This document shows positions 1 through 5,296 of a stretch of DNA of 14,763 nucleotides, one piece after another. Below the pieces are notes generated by a model that saw only the letters and a list, made by a program, of their open reading frames with translations, was not told where the DNA came from and made no database searches. Source of the stretch: Chitinispirillaceae bacterium. Its GTDB lineage: Bacteria; Fibrobacterota; Chitinivibrionia; Chitinivibrionales; Chitinispirillaceae. The stretch lies in the NCBI GenBank assembly GCA_016926315.1, contig JAFGOU010000562.1, positions 1-14,763 on the forward strand, read 5' to 3'. A program made the translations under genes and the position numbers. How positions within the stretch are numbered: position 1 is the first letter of the stretch; each line of letters begins with the position of its first letter.

Positions 1-213
1 AATTAAAGCACCACCCCAAGCAACAAAAGAAATGGCGGCGGCGCTAGCGGCTTGTCCTAAAACACCTTTTTCGCTCCGCAGCGCTGCGGGAACATAATAA
101 TGGTTGACTCGTGCCTGTCCGGAAACGTATATAACTTGTCTGACGGGAGGGCGCGGCCGCGAGAATTGCCGGGATCTGTTTAGGTCCCTGGCGAAGGAGG
201 CAGGGAAAAGGGT
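1..213. other. Upstream region without a supported gene
   Basis: This stretch carries no ORF with a plausible start. It holds a perfect 14-bp palindrome, CCGCAGCGCTGCGG, at 76-89 with no T tract on either side, and the candidate promoter described separately. One minus-strand frame stays open from about 200 to the window edge and reads like a Gly/Ala-rich hydrophobic peptide near the edge. It has no ATG, GTG or TTG start, so it is not called as a gene. It could be the far end of something cut by the window border. Confidence 0.4.
104..133 (+). promoter_or_regulatory. Candidate sigma-70 promoter for the response regulator
   Basis: TTGACT at 104-109 and TATATA at 128-133 are separated by 18 bp, close to the sigma-70 consensus. 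They lie about 80 bp upstream of the response regulator start at 214. No other plus-strand gene lies between. This is a pattern match only. Confidence 0.45.
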
Positions 214-999
214 ATGAAGAAGAAGACGTTGACGGAATGTATGATGGCTGCCGTTTTCAGAAAGGCCTTCAGGATTCTCCTTGTTGATGACGAATACTCC
301 ATACGTGCTCTGGCGAAAGCGGTGTTTGAAACCCTTCCGATTTTCGAGATCGATGCCGTCGGATCGGCGCGGGAGGCCGAGCATTGCCTCAATGGAGGAC
401 CCTACCATCTGTGCTTCTGCGATCTCGGGCTGACCGATTGCGCAGGCGACCAGTATTACCTGGTGAAAAAGTACGGCGGCCGCCTGCCAATCATCATCAT
501 GAGCGGTCGCGCCTCCATGGAGGAAAGCGCTTATTGCATGTCCCTGGGCGCGACGTGGGTATTCGACAAGCCCGTGCCGCTGGACCGTGATTTTTTCCTT
601 GCCGTTTTAAACCGTTTCCTGGCGCCCTCCCTGTTTCTCTTCGGCGCGGACCGGTATCAGCATGCCCGTTACCGTGAGGTCATCGATGCGCTCATCGAAA
701 GCAAACCCGGATCGGTTGAAGAATGGGCGAGGACCATCAATGTCAACGAACGGTATGTGCGGAAGATTTGCGAGTGCTGCCCGCTGCCGCTTCGCGATAT
801 TCTCAATACGGTTCATCTGATCGATTGCGCGCTGGCGTGCGGCGCTGCGGAAAAAAACTGCTCGCAGTGCGGGGAATCGCGCGATCGTATCCATCGATGC
901 GAAAAAGCGATGGAATTCTACTGTTTGCATAAACGTTCCATCGATTGCTTCCTGAAGATAGGAAACAGCGCATCCGCCACGTCCTTGAAAAAAGCGTGA
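214..999 (+). CDS. Response regulator with receiver domain and a C-terminal HTH-like segment
   Basis: Residues about 18-135 form a CheY-like receiver. Acidic pair D25-D26 follows the ILLV strand, the phospho-acceptor is D70 in CDLGLTD, the switch Ser is S97 in IMSG, and the conserved Lys is K119 in FDKP. Residues about 166-210 (SVEEWARTINVNERYVRKI) look like one AraC-type helix-turn-helix, suggesting DNA binding, and the tail is Cys-rich (NCSQC, HRC). It would be phosphorylated by an unseen sensor kinase; no kinase is adjacent. The start is set by AAGGAGG at 194-200, rather far upstream at 13 nt; ATG 241 is an alternative. The receiver is clear, the output domain is inferred, and the target is unknown. 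It looks like an ordinary host gene. Confidence 0.85.
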   Translation: MKKKTLTECMMAAVFRKAFRILLVDDEYSIRALAKAVFETLPIFEIDAVGSAREAEHCLNGGPYHLCFCDLGLTDCAGDQYYLVKKYGGRLPIIIMSGRASMEESAYCMSLGATWVFDKPVPLDRDFFLAVLNRFLAPSLFLFGADRYQHARYREVIDALIESKPGSVEEWARTINVNERYVRKICECCPLPLRDILNTVHLIDCALACGAAEKNCSQCGESRDRIHRCEKAMEFYCLHKRSIDCFLKIGNSASATSLKKA

Positions 1000-1060
1000 A
1001 ACCGGTCTGAAGTGGGCCGGTTGCGCTGCACGGGATGAATCATTATTAGGACATGGATGC

Positions 1061-1177
1061 AGGTACTGCACGTTGTTTGTATGGAATGCACTCGCGCCAG
1101 GGATGGTGTGGCATCCTGCTGGTACCCTTGCGTCAGTCACTACCCTGCCTGTGCCCGCTTTTCGGCGGGCACTTTTT
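1061..1177 (+). ncRNA. Possible small structured RNA ending at a terminator
   Basis: GGTAC at 1062-1066 can pair with GTACC at 1122-1126. Inside lie a GGATG/CATCC hairpin (1101-1105 with 1112-1116) flanked by CCAG/CTGG, and a TGCA/TGCA pairing (1067-1070 with 1087-1090). The block is followed by a strong intrinsic terminator. Independent transcription would make this a small RNA; it might equally be the 3' untranslated region of the response regulator. No family is recognised. Confidence 0.22.
1151..1177 (+). terminator. Intrinsic terminator
   Basis: A perfect 8-bp GC-rich stem, GTGCCCGC (1151-1158) with GCGGGCAC (1165-1172), closes a 6-nt loop. Five T residues follow at 1173-1177. The T tract is only on the plus side, so it ends transcription from the response regulator side or from a small RNA in front of it. 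Confidence 0.85.
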
Positions 1178-1263
1178 ATCAATGCTGCACACAAGATTCG
1201 TTCTGGCGGCAAGCCGTGCCATTGCTGCCGCTTCTTTCTGAATCTTGCGATCCGTGCAGTTGC

Positions 1264-1307
1264 GAAGCAAGCGTCAAGATCCGGAAATGGTCTTGACGCT
1301 TGGCTTC
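1264..1307. repeat. Long imperfect hairpin without a T tract
   Basis: The 12-bp arms 1268-1279 and 1291-1302 (core AAGCGTCAAGA and TCTTGACGCTT) pair perfectly. With one bulged base the stem extends to 1264-1267 with 1304-1307. No T run follows on either strand, so it is not a typical terminator. It could be a palindromic repeat element or a regulatory site upstream of the Crp-like gene. Confidence 0.6.
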
Positions 1308-1581
1308 CTCAAACGGCTGAATCGATTAACTGACCCGGATTCTCCTGCAACGGCTCACTGCGGATAGGGTGGTAAAATATTTTCGGCCCGGATCGCCTGG
1401 AACGTATCACTCCTGGATCAGGAACAGATTTGAGCAGCGATGCAATACGCTGCCGGTTTTCATCCAAACGGTGCGCCTGACAGATACCTTTCAGCCGCCT
1501 TCAAATAGTATTTTTCCTGTCCGGCAACACCCTTTACTGTGCACGGCAGCCCCACATCCGACTAAAATTGGAAATAACCCC

Positions 1582-1761
1582 ATGAACATTCTTCCCCTTC
1601 TCACCAATACCGACCTGTTCGGCCAGTTTTCCAAAAAAAGCAAGGAGATGATCAGCGCGATCGCCTCGGTGCGTGAGTACGCAAAGAATCAGGTGCTCTT
1701 CATGGAAGGGGATAAGGGGGAGGCACTGTACCTCCTTGCTACGGGAATGGTCCAGCTATAG
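1582..1761 (+). pseudogene. Truncated Crp/Fnr-type cyclic-nucleotide-binding regulator
   Basis: The ATG at 1582 starts a typical N-terminus of a cNMP-binding regulator: leader NTDLFGQFSKKSKEMI, then the beta-roll with NQVLFMEGDKGEALYLLATGMVQL. Full family members are around 220 residues with a C-terminal winged helix; this one ends after 59 codons at TAG 1759-1761, in mid beta-roll. The sequence then turns strongly A/T-rich and phage genes begin. I infer that the prophage inserted here and that the remainder lies at the other prophage end. The effector-binding loop and DNA-binding domain are missing, so the fragment should be non-functional. A GGAAA sequence lies 5' of the ATG. Confidence 0.75.
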
Positions 1762-1972
1762 CCTTTGAGGTAGATTGAAAATGCAATTTTAATAAAGAAT
1801 AAATTACAACACACTATAATTTAATAACTTGCGAGGATTTTTAAGTGCTTTATTTAAAATGAAATTTTTGCCGCTTTTGCCGGTTTTTTTCCGTTTTTAT
1901 CACATGAATTGAAATATATGTAAAAGGCAGGTTAATGCGGTGTTTATTGGTCGTTAATGTGATTTTGAGGGT

Positions 1973-2008
1973 AAAAATGTCCGACCTTTGAACACGAAAG
2001 GTCGGACA
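1973..2008 (-). terminator. Terminator of the leftward early operon, built from repeat copies
   Basis: On the minus strand TGTCCGACCTTT (2008-1997) pairs over 12 bp with AAAGGTCGGACA (1989-1978) across a 7-nt loop. Five T residues follow at 1977-1973. It is about 140 bp beyond the Mor stop codon, with no gene between, so it should stop early transcription before host DNA. A second overlapping hairpin (2008-2020 with 2031-2043, one mismatch) lies just upstream of it. Confidence 0.7.
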
Positions 2009-2126
2009 AAGGTCGGACATCATTTTTAAAATGTCCTACCTTTGCTAACTTATCTAATTTCATATTATTGTAAGATATTTTGCGATAAATTGAGAATTTT
2101 ATTTAACAAGGGCATGTCCGACCTTT
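1977..2126. repeat. Five copies of a 12-bp motif TGTCCGACCTTT
   Basis: Forward copies are at 1978-1989, 2032-2043 (one change, TGTCCTACCTTT) and 2115-2126. Inverted copies are at 1997-2008 and 2008-2019, placed 11 bp apart, about one helical turn. A decayed sixth copy, AGTCCACTTTT, starts near 2138. I see the motif nowhere else in the window. Mu-type ends carry several transposase-binding sites, so this array may be the MuA-like binding region; alternatively it binds the Mor-like protein or acts only as terminator. Confidence 0.8.
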
Positions 2127-2161
2127 TTTATTTAACAAGTCCACTTTTTTTATTTAACAAC
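2097..2161. repeat. Three direct repeats of TTTATTTAACAA
   Basis: ATTTAACAAG or ATTTAACAAC occurs at 2101-2110, 2130-2139 and 2152-2161, each preceded by a T run. Copies two and three are joined to a TGTCCGACC-like motif, so the composite unit is duplicated in a decayed form. The last copy overlaps the stop codon of the Mor-like gene. Confidence 0.65.
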
Positions 2162-2491
2162 CCCATCAAAAAGCAGTGATTCCTGGTATGTTTTTACACC
2201 TGATTTATTACTGTTTTCCTGGGCTAAAATGCTATATACATAACGAATTGAAACACCACATGCATTTGCCAGCTCGCGGGAGTTATGCCCGTTATAATTT
2301 TCCTTGATAAACAATTCAATCTGCGCCTTGAATCGTTCCAGTTTCGGGATATAAAAAATTGATCCGCCAAACTCCTTTACCATTTTTAATGCCATAGTTA
2401 CACCAAACTCTTTAGCGATATCTCGCAGATCCGAAGTCGGCATATCCTCAGGTTTAATTGCACTTAAATACGACTCAAATTTTTCTCTCAT
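2150..2491 (-). CDS. mor: Mor-type middle-operon transcription activator
   Basis: This 113-residue protein matches the Mor family over most of its length. It has the dimerisation part (TSDLRDIAKEFGVTMALKMV), the characteristic EFGGSIFYIPK strand motif, and a C-terminal helix-turn-helix, NSRELANACGVSIRYVYSIL. In Mu, Mor dimers activate the middle promoter that leads to late transcription. ATG 2491 is chosen because TGAGG sits 6-7 nt upstream; a GTG four codons earlier overlaps that ribosome site. It is the last gene before the prophage end, so the promoter it controls cannot be immediately downstream, unlike in Mu. The family assignment is firm; the target is unknown. Confidence 0.9.
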   Translation of the reverse strand: MREKFESYLSAIKPEDMPTSDLRDIAKEFGVTMALKMVKEFGGSIFYIPKLERFKAQIELFIKENYNGHNSRELANACGVSIRYVYSILAQENSNKSGVKTYQESLLFDGVVK

Positions 2492-2499
2492 ATTAAACC

Positions 2500-2748
2500 T
2501 CACAAAAAAGATAATTGCCCATTACCATCACATTTCGCCAGCTTATATACAGCAAATCTTTTATTACCGATACTTGACATAGAATGCTCAATAAGATGAC
2601 CGTCGCGTTGAAGATCGTAAATCCTCGCGCCTAGCCTGAAACAGCCATACAAATTTAATGCGTCCATTGGTGTAATTTCGCCGTGTGCCTGCAAATGGTG
2701 CAGGATTCTTAATTTCTGTGATGTTTCCGTTGTTTGGTCTGTAGCCAT
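2500..2748 (-). CDS. Small winged-helix/HTH phage protein
   Basis: The 82-residue sequence has the pattern QKLRILHHLQAHGEITPMDALNLYGCFRLGARIYDLQRDGHLIE. This is typical of small phage and prophage winged-helix proteins: helix, 'G.ITPM.AL' recognition element, 'R...RI.DL...G..I', then a beta wing ending in VYKLAK. A DNA-binding role is inferred, with no known target. It starts 2 nt after the preceding stop codon without a clear ribosome site, so it is probably translated by coupling. The TGAGG ribosome site of the Mor gene overlaps its stop codon. Confidence 0.8.
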   Translation of the reverse strand: MATDQTTETSQKLRILHHLQAHGEITPMDALNLYGCFRLGARIYDLQRDGHLIEHSMSSIGNKRFAVYKLAKCDGNGQLSFL

Positions 2749-2749
2749 A

Positions 2750-3109
2750 TTATGCAGATTTGGTAAGATGTAAACAAGGCCCTAAATGGTCGGGATGTCC
2801 ATCTGCCCACCGCGCGCCGCAATCCACCCGATTGGGCGTCGGGCATTCTCCACACGGTTTCACGCAGATACTATGCTTAACACTCAGAAATTCACAGATA
2901 CCGTTTGCCACATTTGAATCAATCCTGCCGCTCTCGCTTTTTAACGCCTCCGCGTCAGAACGGATTTTTTCCGTGCACGAGACAATAGTGTCTATTAATG
3001 ATTCATCCGGTAACTCCGGCAGATCTATCGCACCACGGATTGACGCACAGGCGCTTGTGATCTGCGTAAGTGTCGCAACCATTCGCAATCGTATTTCATG
3101 AGAAAACAT
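2750..3109 (-). CDS. Cys-rich protein of unknown function
   Basis: This 119-residue protein is not recognised. The N-terminal two thirds look helical. The C-terminal third carries a Cys/His cluster (CVKPCGECPTPNRVDCGARW, then HPDHLGPCLH) that could bind a metal. I take ATG 3109 as start because AGAGGAGGT lies 5 nt upstream. An in-frame ATG at 3160 would add 17 residues but lies inside a hairpin arm and has no ribosome site. It sits in the early operon between Gam and the winged-helix gene. Confidence 0.7.
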   Translation of the reverse strand: MFSHEIRLRMVATLTQITSACASIRGAIDLPELPDESLIDTIVSCTEKIRSDAEALKSESGRIDSNVANGICEFLSVKHSICVKPCGECPTPNRVDCGARWADGHPDHLGPCLHLTKSA

Positions 3110-3152
3110 TATTACCTCCTCTGGTTCAACATGTTCATATTCAGCGACAACT

Positions 3153-3188
3153 ATACGCATGATGAAGTTTTTACTTAATCATGCGTAT
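3153..3188 (-). promoter_or_regulatory. Hairpin between gam and the next early gene
   Basis: Perfect 11-bp arms ATACGCATGAT (3153-3163) and ATCATGCGTAT (3178-3188) are continued, after one mismatch, by AAGT/ACTT around a TTTT loop. The whole 36 nt can fold into one rod. It fills the gap between the Gam stop at 3198 and the strong ribosome site before 3109. No T tract follows in the transcribed direction, so a processing site, mRNA-stability hairpin or protein-binding palindrome is likelier than a terminator. Confidence 0.65.
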
Positions 3189-3197
3189 GTTGAACGA

Positions 3198-3713
3198 CTA
3201 TTCCTTCTCAGAAACCTTCAGCGCCCGTATCAATTTTTCCGTGTCGCCGTCGATCGATTTTACAACGACCACCTCTCCGTCTCCCTCGATGCGGCATGCG
3301 ATCTTTTTGAGGTCTGATGCCGGGAGCCGCTCAATTTCCGTTTTACGCGGATACTCCATTACCGTTATCAGATTTTCAGCAGCATCGGGAAAGTTCTTCC
3401 TTATGAGTTCAATGGTAAGGTCCGGATTGTCTATTTCGATCGACCCCTTACCCTTCTTATACCCGACCTTCACGTTATGGAATATCTGCGTGCGCGGTTT
3501 TTCAAACAGCTCCGGCGCCGACTCTATAAGGCCGGTCAGTTCCTCCTTACGTTTAGCTTCCGATGCCATGGCTGACCTGATGGCCCGCATATGCTGGTTC
3601 CTGATATCCTGAACTTCCGATTCGAGGTTCCGCGCGAGATCCCCCAGATCCCGATATGCATCCGAATATGACCTTGCCGCCCGTTCTATCTGGTCCATTG
3701 TCGCGTGTGGCAC
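3198..3713 (-). CDS. gam: Gam-type host-nuclease inhibitor (DNA-end protector)
   Basis: About 171 residues, the usual size for Mu Gam. A long N-terminal coiled coil (ERAARSYSDAYRDLGDLARN and onward) is followed by the family region with LIESAPELFEKPRTQIF, KVGYKKGKGSIEI and NPDLTIELIRKNFP. Mu Gam is a Ku-like dimer that binds double-stranded DNA ends and blocks exonucleases. AAGGAGG ends directly in front of ATG 3719, too close to serve it, but is 6 nt from GTG 3713, which I take as the start. Its 5' part overlaps the zero-frame extension of the Gp16 gene by about 160 nt. Confidence 0.85.
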   Translation of the reverse strand: MPHATMDQIERAARSYSDAYRDLGDLARNLESEVQDIRNQHMRAIRSAMASEAKRKEELTGLIESAPELFEKPRTQIFHNVKVGYKKGKGSIEIDNPDLTIELIRKNFPDAAENLITVMEYPRKTEIERLPASDLKKIACRIEGDGEVVVVKSIDGDTEKLIRALKVSEKE

Positions 3714-4161
3714 GTTCATCCTCCTTTTTTTTCTGGTTTAACATGGCATTAATGGTGTTTAAAATCTTACCTACATGTCTTTTTTCTATCCACCGGATAT
3801 CGTCGATACCAGTGATACGCTTGATCATCTTGTTGAGTGCCGCGCCACGGTCTTTAGCGGTGGTTTGGCGTGACACCTGCCTCCATAAAACGTCGATCTT
3901 GCGCAGTTGCGCCGCGGTAGCCATATCGTCGTCCCTGCCGTTACACTGGTCGTATTTAGCACGGTTACGTTGCACTCCTGCCGAATATGCCCAGGCCTCC
4001 ATTTTTCTGATAAGATCGGCCGCGTCGACCATATTCAGATGCACGCATGACCTTACGCGATATCCTTCAAAGAGCATGCTGCGGTAATGGTCGTCATCAA
4101 GGCGCAGCAGCGTTTTCAGTACATGTATTTTCGCTTTCTGCGCATTGTTAATGATATTCAT
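3553..4161 (-). CDS. gemA: Gp16/GemA-family early regulatory protein
   Basis: Residues 1-140 match the Gp16/GemA family (DUF1018). An N-terminal helix precedes LLRLDDDHYRSMLFEGYRV, then SCVHLNMVDAADLIRKMEAW, and a second half with TAAQLRKIDVLWRQV, RITGIDDIRWIEKRHVGKIL. In Mu, GemA is reported to modulate host gene expression and replication. The zero-frame ORF is 202 residues, but the part after residue 146 is low-quality sequence lying over gam. At that point a slippery A AAA AAG leads in the -1 frame to Gly-Gly-stop at 3718-3716, giving 148 residues and a stop overlapping ATG 3719. It starts with an ATGA overlap to the upstream gene. Confidence 0.82.
   Translation of the reverse strand: MNIINNAQKAKIHVLKTLLRLDDDHYRSMLFEGYRVRSCVHLNMVDAADLIRKMEAWAYSAGVQRNRAKYDQCNGRDDDMATAAQLRKIDVLWRQVSRQTTAKDRGAALNKMIKRITGIDDIRWIEKRHVGKILNTINAMLNQKKKEDERATRDNGPDRTGGKVIFGCISGSGGSRAEPRIGSSGYQEPAYAGHQVSHGIGS
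3724..3730 (-). promoter_or_regulatory. Candidate -1 ribosomal frameshift site A AAA AAG
   Basis: In the Gp16 frame the heptamer falls as A/AAA/AAG inside a run of eight A, the same phase and sequence as the E. coli dnaX slip site. The -1 frame stops after two codons (GGA GGA TGA). Slippage would therefore give the shorter product, as with dnaX gamma, and place termination on the start region of gam. It may also be a homopolymer length error in the sequence. Confidence 0.45.
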
Positions 4162-4376
4162 GCCGCCATTTTCCTGTAGCTTCCCGATACGAAAAGCATC
4201 GATCGGCCATTCTGCCGTATCTGTCCGCCCCGCATAACCAAAACACGCGACCTGGACACCATCAGGCGATCGGTCGCCTCGGCCCGGCGGTCACGGTTGC
4301 TTAAATCAGCGGGTAGATCGCCGGTCACTATCTGGCCGATGACATCGTTACCAACAATATTTTGACGCACTTGCAT
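4158..4376 (-). CDS. Small protein of unknown function
   Basis: 72 residues, not recognised. It is basic, Arg-rich in the middle (SNRDRRAEATDRLMVSRSRV) and lacks Cys pairs or membrane segments. The start is well supported by GAGGAGGT 4-5 nt before ATG 4376. Its stop overlaps the Gp16 start as ATGA, so the two are translationally coupled. It lies between the MuB-like ATPase and Gp16, a place where Mu-like phages keep variable small early genes. Confidence 0.65.
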   Translation of the reverse strand: MQVRQNIVGNDVIGQIVTGDLPADLSNRDRRAEATDRLMVSRSRVLVMRGGQIRQNGRSMLFVSGSYRKMAA

Positions 4377-4385
4377 ACTACCTCC

Positions 4386-5273
4386 TCAGATGATGAGCGA
4401 TTGCGCAATCTGGTGAATGATGCCCGTGTCAATTTCGGTATCGTTAAGCTTCGAAACCCGGACGCTGCGTTTGAGAATTTTACTCAGAATTCGCGCGTTA
4501 CCCCTGCACTCCTCGTGCAATTTTTTAAGGATAATACCGGAGGGATTTTTAATAACGGTTTTCGCAATGGCCTCGGTATCGCATGTCTGGATATTGTTCA
4601 GATTGATGTAATGGCCGGACCTGAGATGGAGCTGCGCGAAGTCGTTCATTTTACCCCGCAGATTAGATACCAGCCGCGGCATGCCGCACAGCACCACGCC
4701 TATTTCGGCCTTGTCGTGGATACGCCGCAGGGTATTCAGGCATTTCGGCGACAGGTATTCTGCCTCGTCAACAATGAGCAGCCGGTCAGATTGATAAAAA
4801 CGGTCGATGACCATTTTCATCATGGTGTTACACCCTCCACCGGGCAATTTCAATGCCGCGCAGATCTCCGCTAACATATCAGCCTGGTTCATGGTCGGGT
4901 CCACCTCAATTAAAATCGACGATGGCCGGATCTTGTTGTATTGCTTCAAAGCGAATGTCTTGCCCAGGCCGCTGTGCCCGCAAACGACCCCGAACTCAGC
5001 GTCAATTATACAGGCCGTCAGGATCTCGTGGATTGCCTTCGACACCGTCGTTTGAACGAACGGAATCACCACCCGTTCATACGTCCTCTTCTGGTCGAGA
5101 ATGACCAGGTAATCGGCCAGCGCTGCTTCCGTCTTCGCCAGGTCGCCCTTGTAGGCGCCTGACAGGTAGGAAGAAACAACCGACGATGAAAACCCGCACC
5201 CTCGGGCTATTTCAGACTGACTGGTGTGCCCTTCCGCGATCGCTCGCGTGATCTTTCCTCGTATGTCGCTCAT
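4386..5273 (-). CDS. muB: MuB-type AAA+ ATPase, transposition target-selection protein
   Basis: 295 residues; Mu B has 312. An N-terminal helix-turn-helix (about 17-40, SQSEIARGCGFSSSVVSSYL) precedes the ATPase core. Walker A is GHSGLGKT at 99-106, and Walker B is LLIVDEAE with D169 and E170. A sensor-like LCGMP at 195-199 and a C-terminal helical part follow. MuB forms ATP-dependent filaments on target DNA, stimulates the transposase and gives target immunity. The start is backed by GGGGAG 5 nt upstream. It follows the transposase by 23 nt, in the normal A-B order, and should act with it in integration and replicative transposition. Confidence 0.93.
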   Translation of the reverse strand: MSDIRGKITRAIAEGHTSQSEIARGCGFSSSVVSSYLSGAYKGDLAKTEAALADYLVILDQKRTYERVVIPFVQTTVSKAIHEILTACIIDAEFGVVCGHSGLGKTFALKQYNKIRPSSILIEVDPTMNQADMLAEICAALKLPGGGCNTMMKMVIDRFYQSDRLLIVDEAEYLSPKCLNTLRRIHDKAEIGVVLCGMPRLVSNLRGKMNDFAQLHLRSGHYINLNNIQTCDTEAIAKTVIKNPSGIILKKLHEECRGNARILSKILKRSVRVSKLNDTEIDTGIIHQIAQSLII

Positions 5274-5296
5274 AAGCTCCCCTGCGTTAAGTGTGG

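Larger units (their letters stand above)
1000..1581 (+). other. Host intergenic region with structured elements
   Basis: No convincing coding frame is present. ORFs here lack ribosome sites, and the frame leading into 1582 has no protein-like character before that ATG. The region contains an intrinsic terminator (1151-1177), a possible structured RNA in front of it, and a long hairpin at 1264-1307. The rest, 1308-1581, shows nothing I recognise apart from being upstream of the Crp-like gene. Confidence 0.5.
1762..2149. other. A/T-rich non-coding prophage end
   Basis: This 390-bp stretch has no supported gene. 1762-1976 is plain A/T-rich sequence with short G/C islands. 1977-2161 contains a repeat array, a minus-strand terminator and a second repeat family, listed separately. 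Position at the presumed prophage terminus fits a transposase-binding region. Confidence 0.6.

Noticed and set aside
1..200. Minus-strand frame near the left edge reading like a hydrophobic peptide
   Set aside because: There is no start codon in the frame, and its upstream part is Arg/Pro-rich and unlike a protein. It cannot be supported from this window alone.
607..1212. Minus-strand open frame of 201 residues opposite the response regulator
   Set aside because: Antisense to a well-supported receiver-domain gene, with no recognisable domain.
2091..2097. TGAGAAT near the phage end, matching part of the operator arm
   Set aside because: Only seven bases in an A/T-rich region with no inverted partner; expected by chance.
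4362..4874. Plus-strand open frame of 170 residues inside the MuB-like gene
   Set aside because: Antisense to Walker A and Walker B motifs of a clear ATPase gene.
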